Assembly (NCBI GenBank): GCA_035578155.1
Contig: JAPWDM010000001.1
Coordinates: forward strand, 90,905,024 to 90,969,023
From: Brachynemurus nebulosus
Lineage: Eukaryota > Arthropoda > Insecta > Neuroptera > Myrmeleontidae
Direction of reading: 5' to 3'
DNA: 64,000 nt
This document shows, piece by piece, positions 62,203 to 64,000 of the stretch; the first letter of the stretch is position 1; each line of letters begins with the position of its first letter. A program made the position numbers and the translations under genes. The notes beneath the pieces are model-generated. The model searched no databases. It worked only from the letters and a program-made list of their open reading frames with translations, and was not told the origin of the DNA.

Positions 62203-62456
62203 AAATAATAAACAAATACTTTACTTTGCAAAATACCACTTTTATTTTTGAAACTGTGACAATATTGTTTCGAACCGTTACTTCATTTTCAAACAGAATA
62301 AAAATTACATCCGTTGCATACCTTATATACTAATTTCGAATGTATCGAATGTAATTTTTATTCTGTTTAAAAATGAACTAACGGTTCGAAACAATATTAT
62401 CACAGTTTCAAAAATAAAAATGGTATTTTGCAAAGTAAAGTATTTGTTTATTATTT
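62203..62456. mobile_element. Foldback element with about 109-bp arms
   Basis: Left arm 62203-62311 and right arm 62347-62456 are inverted copies at over 90 percent identity. They share AAATAATAAACAAATACTTT, TTTTGCAAAATACCA, ACAATATTGTTTCGAACCGT and ACAGAATAAAAATTACAT. The loop is about 35 bp. Confidence 0.85.
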
Positions 62457-63905
62457 ACAAATATGGAATACCATAAAGTAACGCTCAAATCTATTAATAT
62501 TAAAAAAAAATCTTTCAATCTGTGAATGATGGGAGCAAAATATTCAGAAATAGAAAGTTATCAGTGACCTAAATTGTGTCTCAAAATCAGAACGTTAACG
62601 TGTTCTAAAACAAGTCCACACTCCATATCATACCGTAGAATCTAAATTAAAGTGTACACCAAAAGTTAGTCCCGAAAATAGAGTACAACTGTTTAAACAG
62701 TTTTATTATCTTTCTAATAAAACTGCACAAACAGATTATGTTTAAAAAAAAAACTGTAATCACAACGAAAATACGAAAGGAAAATTCAAAATGAAAAGAA
62801 TCGTAAAATTAACTGAAAATGTTTATGAATATATTAATAGTTAAAGTAGAACCGCATTAGGTCCAGCTTTAGACGAAAATGAAACCTGAATTTATGGATG
62901 TTTCGTTAGACGTTTCGACTATGTATCGAATGTACATTGATAAATGAAAAATATCGGGCTAACAATTTACTAAGATTCACAAGTACTCTGAAATTCTCTA
63001 TATAAAGTTTAATTTGGCCTTTTTTTTACTCAAAAATAGATTAATATTCAGTATTTGAATACTTTAAAAATTGTAACTATTATAAAAGAGAAAAAAATAA
63101 TATGATCCAACATCAAAAAGAGACAAAATTTTCTCGTCTAGAAAAAAAAAAAATATGAAACTTTCAAATGTTAAGTATTGACAAAAGTTTGTGTATTTGA
63201 CTTCTAGACCCTCACTTACAATTACCGGTATTTTATTGTAAAAGCAAATTAAAGTGTTAATATATTATAATTTTACTATTCTTAGTATTATAAATAAGCA
63301 AGGATTTTGCTAGATTTGGCATAAAGTAATTTCAAAAAAGAGTGCATGAGAAATTGCAACTTGTATTTTTAAATTTTTAAAAGCTAATTATGCCAAGAAT
63401 ATTTTATAGAGATAACTATATGAAAGATGTATTTATTTATTTTATAGAGATTATTGTGTCGTACAAAATAAAAAAAAATTAATAATTGTTTGTTACATGA
63501 ATTACGTTAAGACAATAAATATCAAATCGATAATGTAAAGATATCGAAAAAAGGAACTCACCATTGGAGTGCAAAGGTTAATATTATTTTATAATATCTT
63601 TGATAATAAGTTAACGAACATAAATTCATCTATAATAGGCGAAACAAGCTCAAAACTTGTGTGAACTACTAATATTAAATAAGGACGTGTTAACATTTCG
63701 ATATCTGGATGCCACCAATGGCAACTGACTCCCATCTACGTGACGGGAAACTTTTGTATGAAGAGAATTATTGATAATAAATTGATGTGGGACATGATCT
63801 GCAACCATGTCAAGTTATACACTTAACACAAGTCATTGCGCTAGTAGCGGGAAACACGTTTGCGACAGCACAACGAAATAACTTTCCTTTATTCGAACAA
63901 CCACT
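62457..63905. other. AT-rich noncoding DNA, GC rising toward the right edge
   Basis: No gene seen. From about 63690 the base composition is more mixed, as is common next to promoters. Confidence 0.45.
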
Positions 63906-63942
63906 TATAAAGATCACCTTGTTCAGCTTGTTCACATCAGTT
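63906..63942 (+). promoter_or_regulatory. Putative core promoter (TATA box plus initiator)
   Basis: TATAAAG at 63906-63912 is followed by TCAGTT at 63937-63942, the exact arthropod initiator. The A at 63939 would be +1, 33 bases after the first T of the TATA box. The transcript would run rightward out of the window, leaving about 60 bases of leader visible without a start codon. Confidence 0.4.
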
Positions 63943-64000
63943 TAATAAATAATATACACAACCGACAGAGAGAAAAGTTTTCGTTAGTAATTCAAGTAGA

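Noticed and set aside
63550..63640. Possible minus-strand exon ending CACTCCAATG followed by GTGAGT
   Set aside because: The match to the first bases of the second Cobl exon is probably coincidence. The sequence upstream of the donor has in-frame stops and no Cobl-like residues.

Overview
The window looks like nuclear DNA of an insect or another arthropod. It is very AT-rich and almost gene-free. It is packed with short inverted-repeat transposons (MITEs), long (TA)n tracts and nested repeats. The one gene that can be recognised from its protein is cut by GT-AG introns. There is no operon structure, ribosomal RNA gene or CRISPR array. The insect order cannot be fixed from the sequence alone.

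The only convincing protein-coding gene is on the minus strand: two consecutive exons (23655-23488 and 21531-21098) of a cordon-bleu (Cobl) homologue. Their splice phases fit exactly (AG + C gives a Ser codon), and together they encode about 200 residues of the N-terminal ubiquitin-like region. The flanking exons, including those for the actin-binding WH2 repeats, were not found here. The intron between the two exons holds an inverted repeat in which one arm carries a (TA)n expansion. At the right edge (63906-63942) a TATA box and an exact arthropod initiator suggest a plus-strand promoter whose gene would lie outside the window.

Region by region: 1-4.7 kb is plain AT-rich DNA with two (TA)n tracts and a direct-repeat pair. 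4.7-7.3 kb is a nest of MITEs, including a hAT-type element with a perfect 8-bp target duplication. 8.3-12.1 kb holds three head-to-tail copies of a roughly 1.65-kb modular repeat (family A), one of them split by a family B MITE. 12.1-20.6 kb holds several inverted-repeat elements of different superfamilies. 20.6-23.7 kb is the Cobl gene. 23.95-26.5 kb is a family B MITE split by a 2.16-kb element that carries long terminal inverted repeats with a tRNA-like segment, and an internal array of about 103-bp units bearing perfect heat-shock-element motifs. 26.6-37.9 kb holds further MITEs (piggyBac-like, PIF/Harbinger-like and unclassified foldbacks) and two more family A copies. 41.4-45.1 kb is a large nested inverted repeat enclosing a full family A copy. 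45-52 kb is featureless AT-rich DNA. 52-64 kb has a Tigger-like MITE, a cluster of tRNA-Thr-like sequences, several MITEs, a dead mariner transposase, a CTTGGT-rich element and the putative promoter.

The most interesting structures are the heat-shock-element-bearing transposon (24029-26189) and the family A repeat. Family A has about 160-bp internal modules, G-runs, a (TA)n tract and a 3' hairpin. Neither shows a protein of its own, so both are presumed non-autonomous. All superfamily calls rest on terminal repeats and target duplications read by eye.
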